The notes under the pieces were generated by a model. That model worked only from the letters and a program-made list of their open reading frames with translations. It was not told the DNA's origin and ran no database searches. DNA of 37,283 nucleotides from Actinomycetes bacterium (GTDB lineage: Bacteria; Actinomycetota; Acidimicrobiia; Acidimicrobiales; RAAP-2): the NCBI GenBank assembly GCA_021784205.1, contig JAJXTB010000012.1, positions 1 to 37,283 on the forward strand, written 5' to 3'. Every line of letters starts with the position of its first letter. The first letter of the stretch is position 1. Shown here in pieces: positions 9,055-18,575 of this stretch. The position numbers and the translations under genes are program-made.

Positions 9055-10787
9055 ACGACGTCGACTCCACCTCCCTGCGCGACCTACTGGTCGCGCGCGT
9101 CGCCGAGCGCGAACTCGGCAGCCGGGTGAGCGTCTGCGGCTGGGTGGCCAAGCGCCGCGAGCACGGTGAGCACCTGGCCTTCCTCGACCTGCGCGACCGT
9201 TCGGGCATCGTCCAGGCGGTGGTGCCGGGATCTCTCGACGTGCGCAGCGAGTACGTGGTGCGCGTCACCGGCACCGTCTCGGCCCGCCCCGAGGGCACGG
9301 TGAACGAGCGACTGGTAACCGGCCGTGTGGAACTGACCGACTGCGAGGTCGAGGTGCTGTCGGTCGCCGAGGCGCCGCCCTTCCAGCTCGACGAGCGCGT
9401 CGAGGTGGACGAAGCCGTGCGCCTGAAGTATCGCTACCTCGACCTGCGTCGCGACTCGATGCAGCAGAACCTTCGCCTGCGCGCGCGGGTGAACGCGGCG
9501 TTGCGCGCCGCCATGGACGCCCAGGACTTCTGCGAGGTGGAGACTCCGCTGCTGTGGGCGCCCACCCCCGAGGGCGCGCGCGAGTTCGTGGTGCCTTCGC
9601 GGCTGCACGCCGGCGAGTTCTACGTGCTGCCCCAGAGCCCCCAGATCGCCAAGCAGCTTCTCATGGTGGGCGGTTTTGACCGCTACTACCAGATCGCGCG
9701 CTGCCTGCGCGACGAGGACCTGCGCGCCGATCGACAGTTCGAGTTCACCCAGCTCGACCTCGAGGCGAGCTTCGTCTCTCAGGACGACATCATGGGCTTC
9801 GTCTCGCGCGCGGTGCTTGACGCCGCCGAGGTGGCCACCGGCGTGCGACCCGAGCGCATCGACACCATGACCTGGGCCGAGGCGCTGGACCTCTACGGCA
9901 CCGATAAGCCCGATCTGCGCTTTGGCATGGTCCTCCAGGACCTCTCGGCGGCCTTCGCCGCGACCGAAGTGAAGGCCTTCGCCGCCCCCGTCGTCAAAGC
10001 CATCCGCGTGCCCGAGGGCGCCTCGTTCACCCGCAGCCGCCTCGACGCGTTGACCGACCAGGCGAAGGCCCTCGGCGCGAAGGGCCTCGCGTGGTTCCGC
10101 GTGGGTGAGGACGGCCTGGACTCGCCGCTCGCGCGATTCCTCTCTGAGACAGAGGCCGCGGCGATTTCCGGCGTCGACGGCGCGTGCGCGGGCGACCTAG
10201 TTCTGGTCGTCGCCGACGAGCACGCCCTGGCCTGCCGGGTGCTCGGCGCGCTGCGCCTCGCCCTCGGCGCGCCGCCGGTCTCCGAACCTCCGTATCGCTA
10301 CCTGTGGGTCACCGAGTTCCCGATGTTCGAGGGCCTCGACGACGACGGCAACCCGATCGCCGCGCACCACCCCTTCACGATGCCCCACCCGGACGACCTC
10401 GAGCTGATGGGGAGTGACCCGCTGCGCGTGCGCTCCCAGGCCTACGACCTGGTCCTCAACGGCTGGGAGTTGGGCAGCGGGTCGGTGCGCATTCACCGCG
10501 CCGACATCCAGGCAACGGTGTTCCGCTCGCTCGGTATCTCCGACGAGGAGGCCGAAAGCCGCTTCGGCTTCCTGATGGGGGCCTTTAAGTACGGGGCGCC
10601 GCCACACGCCGGCTTCGCGTTCGGCGTCGACCGGCTGGTCGCGATCTTCGCCGGCGCCGAGACCATTCGCGAGGTGATCGCCTTTCCCAAGACCCAGTCC
10701 GGCGCGGATCCCATGACCGGGGCGCCCAAGGAGGTCGGCGCGCGACAGCTTCGCGACCTGCACCTGCGTCCCGCGGTGAAGGGTTAG
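9051..10787 (+). CDS. aspS: Aspartyl-tRNA synthetase, probably non-discriminating
   Basis: This is a bacterial-type class II AspRS of 578 residues with an N-terminal OB anticodon-binding domain (about 20-110), motif 2 (RCLRDEDLRADRQFEFTQ) and a GAD insertion in the middle. Motif 3 is at the end (FAFGVDRLVAIFAG). In the anticodon-binding domain it has His38 (in KRREHGEH) and Gly82 (in RPEGTVN). Aligned by eye these match the His and Gly found in the non-discriminating Pseudomonas aeruginosa enzyme rather than the Leu and Lys region of E. coli AspRS. It may therefore charge both tRNA-Asp and tRNA-Asn, with GatCAB (not in this window) converting Asp-tRNA-Asn. Start and stop context: ATGA overlap with hisS, and 2 bp before the predicted rarA start. 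Confidence 0.95.
   Translation: MNDVDSTSLRDLLVARVAERELGSRVSVCGWVAKRREHGEHLAFLDLRDRSGIVQAVVPGSLDVRSEYVVRVTGTVSARPEGTVNERLVTGRVELTDCEVEVLSVAEAPPFQLDERVEVDEAVRLKYRYLDLRRDSMQQNLRLRARVNAALRAAMDAQDFCEVETPLLWAPTPEGAREFVVPSRLHAGEFYVLPQSPQIAKQLLMVGGFDRYYQIARCLRDEDLRADRQFEFTQLDLEASFVSQDDIMGFVSRAVLDAAEVATGVRPERIDTMTWAEALDLYGTDKPDLRFGMVLQDLSAAFAATEVKAFAAPVVKAIRVPEGASFTRSRLDALTDQAKALGAKGLAWFRVGEDGLDSPLARFLSETEAAAISGVDGACAGDLVLVVADEHALACRVLGALRLALGAPPVSEPPYRYLWVTEFPMFEGLDDDGNPIAAHHPFTMPHPDDLELMGSDPLRVRSQAYDLVLNGWELGSGSVRIHRADIQATVFRSLGISDEEAESRFGFLMGAFKYGAPPHAGFAFGVDRLVAIFAGAETIREVIAFPKTQSGADPMTGAPKEVGARQLRDLHLRPAVKG
10778..10783 (+). promoter_or_regulatory. Possible ribosome-binding site deciding the rarA start
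   Basis: GAAGGG near the end of aspS lies 6 nt before an ACG codon at 10790, in frame with rarA and exactly at the conserved protein N-terminus. This is the main sequence support for a non-canonical ACG start. Confidence 0.35.
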
Positions 10788-10789
10788 CC

Positions 10790-12100
10790 ACGTCACTCTT
10801 TGACGACGCGGCCGCGCGGCGACTGCGCGAGAGTGCGCCACTGGCCGACCTGCTGCGCCCGCGCACTCTCGACGAGGTGCTCGGCCAAGAGCACCTCGTG
10901 GGCCCGCAGGGCCCTCTGCGGCGCTTCGTCGAAGACCGTCAGCTGGTCTCGATGATCCTCTGGGGCCCGGCGGGCACGGGCAAGACGACCCTCGCGCGGA
11001 TCCTCGCGAGCGCGGCGGGCTACGAGGCCGAGAGCCTCTCGGCGGTCTCATCCGGGGTGAAGGACGTACGCGAGGCGATCGAGCGCGCTCGACGTCGACG
11101 CGGCGAGTTCTCCCAGCGCACCGTCATCTTCATCGACGAGGTGCATCGCTTCAACAAGTCCCAGCAGGATCTCCTGCTGCCGGCCACCGAGAGTGGCGAA
11201 ATCGTCCTGATCGGCGCGACGACCGAGAACCCGTTCTTCGAGGTGAACGCGGCCCTGATGAGCCGCACGACGCTCTGGCGGCTCCACCCCTTGGATAGCG
11301 CCGCCCTGGCCACCCTGGTCGCGCGCGGCCTCGAACTCAAATCCGCGAGCGCCGACGAGGACGCTGTTGAGGCCCTCGTCGCCTCGGGTGAGGGCGACGC
11401 GCGCAGCGTGCTGACGACCCTCGAGACGGCCATCGTCCTCGCGGGGGCGAGTCGTCACGTTGCTTTAGAGCACGTGGCGCGCGCTCGCGATGGGCGCCTG
11501 TATCACCAGTCGCGCGACACCCACTACGACCAGGTCTCGGCGCTGATCAAGTCGGTGCGCGGCTCGGATCCCGACGCCGCGCTCTACTGGCTGGTGACCC
11601 TGCTCGAGAGCGGCGAGTCGGCGCGCTTTCTCGCGCGCCGACTGGTGATCCTGGCGAGCGAGGATGTCGGTCTGGCCGACTCGAACGCCCTCGTGGTGGC
11701 CGAGGCCGCGGCGCGCGCGGTCGAGTTCGTGGGTCTGCCCGAGGCCCGTCTGACGCTCGCGCACGCGACGCTCTACCTGGCTCTCGCGCCCAAGAGCAAC
11801 TCGGCCACGCGCGCGCTCGGCGCCGTGACCGCGGCGATCCGCACCGGGGGAGTCGCCCCGGTGCCGGAGCACCTGCGCGACGGCCACTACGCCGCCGCGG
11901 CCACCCTGGGCTTTGGCATCGATTATCGCTACCCGCACGACTTCGACAACGCGTGGGTCGCACAGGAGTACCTGCCCGAGGCGGTGGCGGGCCAGCGGTT
12001 CTACGAGGCGACGGGTCACGGCGCCGAGGCGGCCCTCGCCGCGCGATGGCGCGAGCGCACCTTCCCGGACCAGGGCTCGAACGAGGCCCCGGTAGAGTAA
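10790..12100 (+). CDS. rarA: Replication-associated AAA+ ATPase RarA (MgsA), possible ACG start
   Basis: RarA/MgsA is a clamp-loader-like AAA+ protein acting at stalled replication forks. It has Walker A GPAGTGKTT (K65 in this numbering), Walker B VIFIDEVHRFNKSQ, sensor 1 GATTENPFF and the C-terminal MgsA tetramerisation domain (YHQSRDTHYDQVSALIKSVRGSD onward). The first ATG, GTG or TTG in frame is the GTG at 10877. That would remove the conserved start SLFDDAAARRLRE and PLADLLRPRTLDEV. The frame is open upstream to an ACG at 10790, preceded by GAAGGG at a suitable distance. I therefore place the start at ACG, giving 436 residues, the normal family length. A CTG at 10823 is a weaker option, and a sequencing or assembly error is possible. 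Confidence 0.85.
   Translation, partial: TSLFDDAAARRLRESAPLADLLRPRTLDEVLGQEHLVGPQGPLRRFVEDRQLVSMILWGPAGTGKTTLARILASAAGYEAESLSAVSSGVKDVREAIERARRRRGEFSQRTVIFIDEVHRFNKSQQDLLLPATESGEIVLIGATTENPFFEVNAALMSRTTLWRLHPLDSAALATLVARGLELKSASADEDAVEALVASGEGDARSVLTTLETAIVLAGASRHVALEHVARARDGRLYHQSRDTHYDQVSALIKSVRGSDPDAALYWLVTLLESGESARFLARRLVILASEDVGLADSNALVVAEAAARAVEFVGLPEARLTLAHATLYLALAPKSNSATRALGAVTAAIRTGGVAPVPEHLRDGHYAAAATLGFGIDYRYPHDFDNAWVAQEYLPEAVAGQRFYEATGHGAEAALAARWRERTFPDQGSNEAPVE
12093..12098 (+). promoter_or_regulatory. -10 box TAGAGT for alaS, leaderless
   Basis: TAGAGT overlaps the end of rarA and ends exactly 6 nt before the GTG of alaS. It is part of the heptamer TAGAGTA that recurs in this window. 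No Shine-Dalgarno is visible in the 4-bp gap. Confidence 0.45.
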
Positions 12101-12104
12101 ATCC

Positions 12105-14651
<2,547 letters not shown>

Positions 14652-14653
14652 CC

Positions 14654-15067
14654 GTGGCGCGCGTCTTGGGTCTCGACCCGGGGACCAGGCGATGCGGGGT
14701 CGCGATCAGCGACTCGGCTCGCACGATGGCCTTTCCCCGCGAGGCTCTCGCCGTCGACGGCACGTTGGTCGAGACGATCCGGCGCGCCGTGGACGAGGAG
14801 TCGGTCGACCTGGTGGTCGTCGGGCGCCCCCTCTCACTCGCCGGCGTGGCGACCGCGTCGACGGACCTCGCCGATGAGCTCTTCGCCAAACTGGCCCAGG
14901 CGCTGGCCCCGCGAGAGGTCATCCAGTTCGACGAACGGCTCACCACGGTCGAGGCCGGACGATCGCTCTCGGGCGCGGGTCATCGGCAGCGCGCCCAGCG
15001 TGCGCGCATCGATTCGGCCGCGGCCGTCGTGATGCTCCAGAGCTTCCTGGAGGGAAGCCGTGCGTAG
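14654..15067 (+). CDS. ruvX: Putative pre-16S rRNA nuclease YqgF/RuvX
   Basis: This is a small RNase H-fold protein of 137 residues implicated in 16S rRNA 5'-end maturation; an older view was an alternative Holliday resolvase. It opens ARVLGLDPGTRRCGVAIS with the first catalytic Asp. VVVGRPLSLAG follows, then FDERLTTVEA and the terminal RIDSAAAVVMLQSFL with the final Asp. Length is typical. The GTG start is 2 bp after the alaS stop, and the last 8 nt overlap mltG. The alaS-ruvX-mltG-aroE order is a common bacterial arrangement and supports the call. Confidence 0.93.
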   Translation: MARVLGLDPGTRRCGVAISDSARTMAFPREALAVDGTLVETIRRAVDEESVDLVVVGRPLSLAGVATASTDLADELFAKLAQALAPREVIQFDERLTTVEAGRSLSGAGHRQRAQRARIDSAAAVVMLQSFLEGSRA

Positions 15068-16067
15068 TGGGTGGGTCAAGGCGGGTCTCCTCGGCGGCAT
15101 TGTCGGTGGCATCCTGGTCGTCGGCCTGCTGTGGTTTGTTCTCCAAGCGGTCGCCCTCGGGGGTCCGGGCAAACAGGTCATCGTCACGGTCAACGCCGGC
15201 GACTCGCTCTCGACCGTCGCTGCCGAGCTGCACAGCGCTGGGGTGATCCACTCGCCGCTCGCTTTTCGCGCCGACCTCGTGATCTTCGGCGCGCCTACGG
15301 TGCTACCCGGATCCTACGAGATCGCCCAGAACTCGTCCTTTTCCCACGTGAAGTCGATCCTCTCGAACGGTCCCAACGTCCAGGAGGTGACCGTGCGACC
15401 CGGCCTCACGCTGCACGAGGTTGCCCTTCAGGTGGCGAGCGCGGTGGGCAACACCTACGCCGAGGCCTTCTTAAAGGACGCCGCGGCGGCGGCCGCGGCG
15501 AGCCCGTATCACCCCAACGGGTCCCTGGAGGGACTCATCGGCTCGGGCCAGTACGTGATCACACCGACGATGACCCCCTCTCAGCTGCTCGCGCGCATGG
15601 AGAGCTCATTCAACTCTTTGGCCAGCGCCGTGGGTCTTTCACCGACGACGACGGTGGAGGGACTCAGCGCGTACCAGATCGTGATCGCCGCCTCCATCGT
15701 GGAGAAGGAGGGCTACTACCCGCGCAACATGCCCAAGGTGGCTCGGGTCATCTTCAACCGCCTGGCTCGCGGTGGGCCCCTCCAGATGGACGCGACGGTG
15801 CTCTACGCGCTGGGTCGCGACGGCGGCGCGGTCACCCACGCGATGCTCCAAACCCCTTCGCCTTACAACACGTACCTCAACAGCGGCTTGACCCCGACGC
15901 CGATCTGCACGGTGTCGTCGGACTCGCTGGACGCGGTGCTGCACGCCCCGCCGGGCCCGTGGCTCTACTTCACGGTGATCGACAAGAGCGGCACCGAGGC
16001 CTTCGCCACGACCTTCGCCCAGCAGTTGGCCAATGAGACGATCGCCGCGTCACGGGGCATCGGATGA
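15060..16067 (+). CDS. mltG: Endolytic murein transglycosylase MltG (YceG-like)
   Basis: MltG cleaves nascent glycan strands at the outer face of the membrane and is thought to set glycan length. The 335-residue protein has a short cytoplasmic N-terminus, one membrane span (AGLLGGIVGGILVVGLLWFVL, about 8-28) and a LysM-like region (VNAGDSLSTVAAELHSAGVI). The YceG catalytic domain carries ASIVEKEGYYP with the catalytic Glu in the EKE motif (215-217), then VIFNRLARGGPLQMDATV and SPYNTY. The GTG start overlaps ruvX by 8 nt; the stop overlaps the aroE ATG (ATGA). It shares an operon with a SEDS polymerase (rodA), a functional partner in wall synthesis. Confidence 0.94.
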   Translation: MRSGWVKAGLLGGIVGGILVVGLLWFVLQAVALGGPGKQVIVTVNAGDSLSTVAAELHSAGVIHSPLAFRADLVIFGAPTVLPGSYEIAQNSSFSHVKSILSNGPNVQEVTVRPGLTLHEVALQVASAVGNTYAEAFLKDAAAAAAASPYHPNGSLEGLIGSGQYVITPTMTPSQLLARMESSFNSLASAVGLSPTTTVEGLSAYQIVIAASIVEKEGYYPRNMPKVARVIFNRLARGGPLQMDATVLYALGRDGGAVTHAMLQTPSPYNTYLNSGLTPTPICTVSSDSLDAVLHAPPGPWLYFTVIDKSGTEAFATTFAQQLANETIAASRGIG

Positions 16068-16828
16068 ACTGGCGCCTCGGCGTCGTGGGCTATCCCATCG
16101 AGCACTCGCTCTCCCCGCGTCTGCACGAGGCGGGACTGGCCCTGGCGGGACTCAAGGGAACGTCGGAGCGCGTCGCGATCGCACTTGAGGAGTTCGCCGC
16201 GCTCGAGGGACTCCTCGGCGCGCGCTTCGATGCCCTCTCGGTAACGATGCCGTTAAAGGAGCTCGCCGCTTCATTGTGCACACACTTAGACGGACCCGCG
16301 ACGCGCACGTCGATGGTGAACTCTCTGTGGTTTCGCGACGGGCTGATCCATGGCACCAACACCGACGGAGAGGGTTTCGTCGACGCACTCGCCGCCACGC
16401 TCGGCGTGGAGGTTGAGGGACGCCGAGTCGCGGTGATCGGCTCTGGGGGAGCGGCACGCGGAATCGTCGATGCGTTAGCGAGCCACGGTGCCGCGCGCGT
16501 TGACGTGCGTGGGCGAAACCCGGAGCGTGTGGCCTGGCTGGCCGAGCGCTACGACGTCGTGGGCCCGAGCGAGGTCTATGACGTGGTCGTCAACGCGACG
16601 CCGGTGCTCGGTCGCGACGACCAGGTACTTCCGGGCGTGACGGACACGACCGTTGCGGTGGACATAACCTATGAACCGCGCCGCTCGCCGTGGCTGAGGG
16701 CCTACGAGGAGCGGGGCTGTCGCAGCGCCAACGGGCTGGGGATGCTGGCCTTCCAGGCCGCTCGCCAGATGTCGTGGTGGTGGGGCGTGCCGATGGACGG
16801 CGAGGCGTTATTGGAGGTGATCGCGTGA
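16064..16828 (+). CDS. aroE: Shikimate dehydrogenase
   Basis: AroE reduces 3-dehydroshikimate to shikimate with NADPH in aromatic amino-acid synthesis. The 254-residue protein shows the substrate site GYPIEHSLSPRLH, the catalytic Lys in TMPLKE (K65) and Asp in GTNTDGEGF (D101), and the nucleotide-binding loop GSGGAARG. The C-terminal helix NGLGMLAFQAARQ is also present. These positions match the E. coli enzyme closely. It is slightly shorter than the usual 270. It overlaps mltG (ATGA) and rodA (GTGA). Confidence 0.94.
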   Translation: MNWRLGVVGYPIEHSLSPRLHEAGLALAGLKGTSERVAIALEEFAALEGLLGARFDALSVTMPLKELAASLCTHLDGPATRTSMVNSLWFRDGLIHGTNTDGEGFVDALAATLGVEVEGRRVAVIGSGGAARGIVDALASHGAARVDVRGRNPERVAWLAERYDVVGPSEVYDVVVNATPVLGRDDQVLPGVTDTTVAVDITYEPRRSPWLRAYEERGCRSANGLGMLAFQAARQMSWWWGVPMDGEALLEVIA

Positions 16829-17964
16829 CCGACACGTTGGCGGCGATCACCGACCGGTTGCGCAGCCGAGACCGGCTCGACCTGGGACTCCTGTGGGGCC
16901 TTGTCGCCCTGGGCTTCATCGGCGCGTTCATGATCTACAGCGCGACGCGCGCCCCGCTGGCCAACGCCGGCTACAACCCTCACTACTACCTTGAGCGCCA
17001 AGGCGTCTTCGTAGTCGCCGGCATCGTCATCATGTACGTGATCTCCCTCTTCGACTACCGTCGCTTCGAGGTGCTGGCCACCCCGCTGTACGTCATGGCC
17101 CTACTGGGACTCGCCGGAGTGTTCGTGGTGGGCCAGAGCTCGCTCGGGGCCCAGCGCTGGTACAACCTCGGACTGATCCAGGTTCAGCCGAGCGAGTTCA
17201 CGGTGCTGATCTTGATACTCGCCGTCGCCACCTACGCCCACCGACGACCCGACGGGCTCACCATGTACGACGTGGTGCGCCTGCTCCTTATGGCGGCGGT
17301 GCCGCTTGGCATGATCGTCCTCCAGCCCGACCTCGGCACGGCCATCATTATTGTGCTCGTGGTCTCGGCGATGATGGTGATAGCCGGCGTTCCGCCGCGA
17401 TTCATGAGCTTCCTCGCCGTGGTGGGAACAATCGGGGTCGCCGGCGCGGTCTACTTCCAGCTGCTCCACCGCTATCAGGTTGACCGTTTCGTCTCGTTCC
17501 TCAACCAGAATTCGACGAACCCGGCCCTGGCGCCGCTGATCTACGAGGTGAGCAACGCCAAGAGTGCCATCGGCTCGGGCGGCCTCTACGGTGCGGGCCT
17601 CTTCAAGGGACTTCAGACGGTTCTCGGCTACGTGCCCGAGCAACGCACCGACTTCATCTTCACCGCGATCGGCGAGCAGCTCGGATTCATCGGTTCGGTG
17701 ACCATCGTCCTGCTGCTCGCTTTCGTGGCGTGGCGCATGTTCGTGATCGGGCGCAACTCGCGCGACACCATGGGCCGCGTGCTGAGTTTGGGAGTCTTCA
17801 TCTTCTTCGCTTTCAGCTGCTTTGAGAACATCGGCATGACGATGGGCATCATGCCGGTGACCGGCATTCCGCTGCCGTTTCTCAGCTACGGCGGTTCCGC
17901 CGCGTTGGTCTTTTACACCGCGGGCGGTTTGGTGCTGTCTGTCTCGCGCCGTTCGACCAATTAG
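16825..17964 (+). CDS. rodA: SEDS peptidoglycan glycosyltransferase RodA
   Basis: SEDS proteins polymerise lipid II into glycan strands, normally with a class B penicillin-binding protein. The 379-residue protein has about ten membrane spans and the SEDS motifs LQPDLGTA and PEQRTDFIFTAIGEQLGFIG (D276 in TDFIF is the expected catalytic Asp). FLSYGGSA lies near the C-terminus. The compact length and the TDFIF form fit RodA better than FtsW, but the assignment between these paralogs is inference. I chose the GTG at 16825, overlapping the aroE stop as GTGA; the frame is open further upstream but that part lies inside aroE. No PBP gene is in the window, and a second SEDS gene lies at 23541-24896. 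Confidence 0.92.
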   Translation: MTDTLAAITDRLRSRDRLDLGLLWGLVALGFIGAFMIYSATRAPLANAGYNPHYYLERQGVFVVAGIVIMYVISLFDYRRFEVLATPLYVMALLGLAGVFVVGQSSLGAQRWYNLGLIQVQPSEFTVLILILAVATYAHRRPDGLTMYDVVRLLLMAAVPLGMIVLQPDLGTAIIIVLVVSAMMVIAGVPPRFMSFLAVVGTIGVAGAVYFQLLHRYQVDRFVSFLNQNSTNPALAPLIYEVSNAKSAIGSGGLYGAGLFKGLQTVLGYVPEQRTDFIFTAIGEQLGFIGSVTIVLLLAFVAWRMFVIGRNSRDTMGRVLSLGVFIFFAFSCFENIGMTMGIMPVTGIPLPFLSYGGSAALVFYTAGGLVLSVSRRSTN

Positions 17965-17967
17965 CCT
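17962..17967 (+). promoter_or_regulatory. -10 box TAGCCT for the DUF151 gene, leaderless
   Basis: TAGCCT includes the rodA stop codon and ends exactly 6 nt before the GTG at 17974. No Shine-Dalgarno is visible. Confidence 0.45.
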
Positions 17968-17973
17968 CGTCTC

Positions 17974-18471
17974 GTGACTGACCTGCCCGAACCCGCCAGA
18001 GTGGATGGATCGCTCGAGGACGCCGCCGGGGCCCCGGCCACCGAGACGAGCCCGCCGGCACCTGAGGAGATCGTCTACAAGGTGATGAGCATCGAGTCGG
18101 TGCTTTTCGACCTGGGCGACGCCTCTCCCCAGGTTCACCTGATGGAGGCGGACTTGCCGTATCGGTACCTGTCGATTCCCATCGCCCTCGCCGAAGCCCA
18201 GGCGCTGCACAACGCGATGAACGGTGTGGCGGGGCGCCGACCCGGCACGCACGAGCTCGTCGCCGAGATGCTCAACCGACTGCGTGCCGACGTCGTCTCC
18301 GCGCGGATCGTGCGCTTTGACGCGGGCGTCTTTTACGCCGAGCTCGACGTCATGACGTCACGCGGGCGTGAGGTGTTCGACTGTCGCACCAGCGACGCCC
18401 TGATCATCGCGCAACGCCAGAAAGTGCCGTCACCGATTCTGTGCAACGAGGAGATACTTTCTGGCGAGTGA
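17974..18471 (+). CDS. Bifunctional nuclease family protein (DUF151)
   Basis: The 165-residue protein belongs to the DUF151/BFN family, named after a plant bifunctional DNase/RNase and widespread in actinobacteria, where the role is poorly defined. After a Pro/Ala/Glu-rich N-terminal stretch (about 1-28) comes the core. It has YKVMSIESVLFDLGD, VHLMEAD, YLSIPIALAEA, RPGTHELVAEML, then VFYAELDVM and EVFDCRTSDALIIAQR. The last motif is the family's most conserved segment. It is the last gene of the left-hand + strand run; the region changes character immediately after. The start at GTG is favoured by the -10 box 6 nt upstream and could be slightly downstream if the N-terminal tail is not translated. 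Confidence 0.88.
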   Translation: MTDLPEPARVDGSLEDAAGAPATETSPPAPEEIVYKVMSIESVLFDLGDASPQVHLMEADLPYRYLSIPIALAEAQALHNAMNGVAGRRPGTHELVAEMLNRLRADVVSARIVRFDAGVFYAELDVMTSRGREVFDCRTSDALIIAQRQKVPSPILCNEEILSGE

Positions 18472-18525
18472 CGTGTCGACGGCACGGACACGCCCGGCTC
18501 TTTCCCTCCAACGTTGGTCAAGGGC

Positions 18526-18553
18526 TTCACGGTTGCTTTCTCAGCACTACATT
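18526..18553 (+). promoter_or_regulatory. Candidate promoter for the 831-residue membrane protein
   Basis: TTCACG (18526-18531) and TACATT (18548-18553) are separated by 16 bp in the 104-bp gap after the DUF151 gene. Each matches the sigma-70-type consensus at four or more positions. The predicted start near 18560 would give a short leader. Nothing else recognisable lies in this gap. Confidence 0.35.
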
Positions 18554-18575
18554 GTGTTCGATTCGTCGATGACCG

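Noticed and set aside
16690..16824. Upstream extension of rodA and, similarly, of ygfZ (32904-33053)
   Set aside because: The frames are open by chance through the neighbouring genes. Family starts and overlap or promoter signals favour 16825 and 33054.
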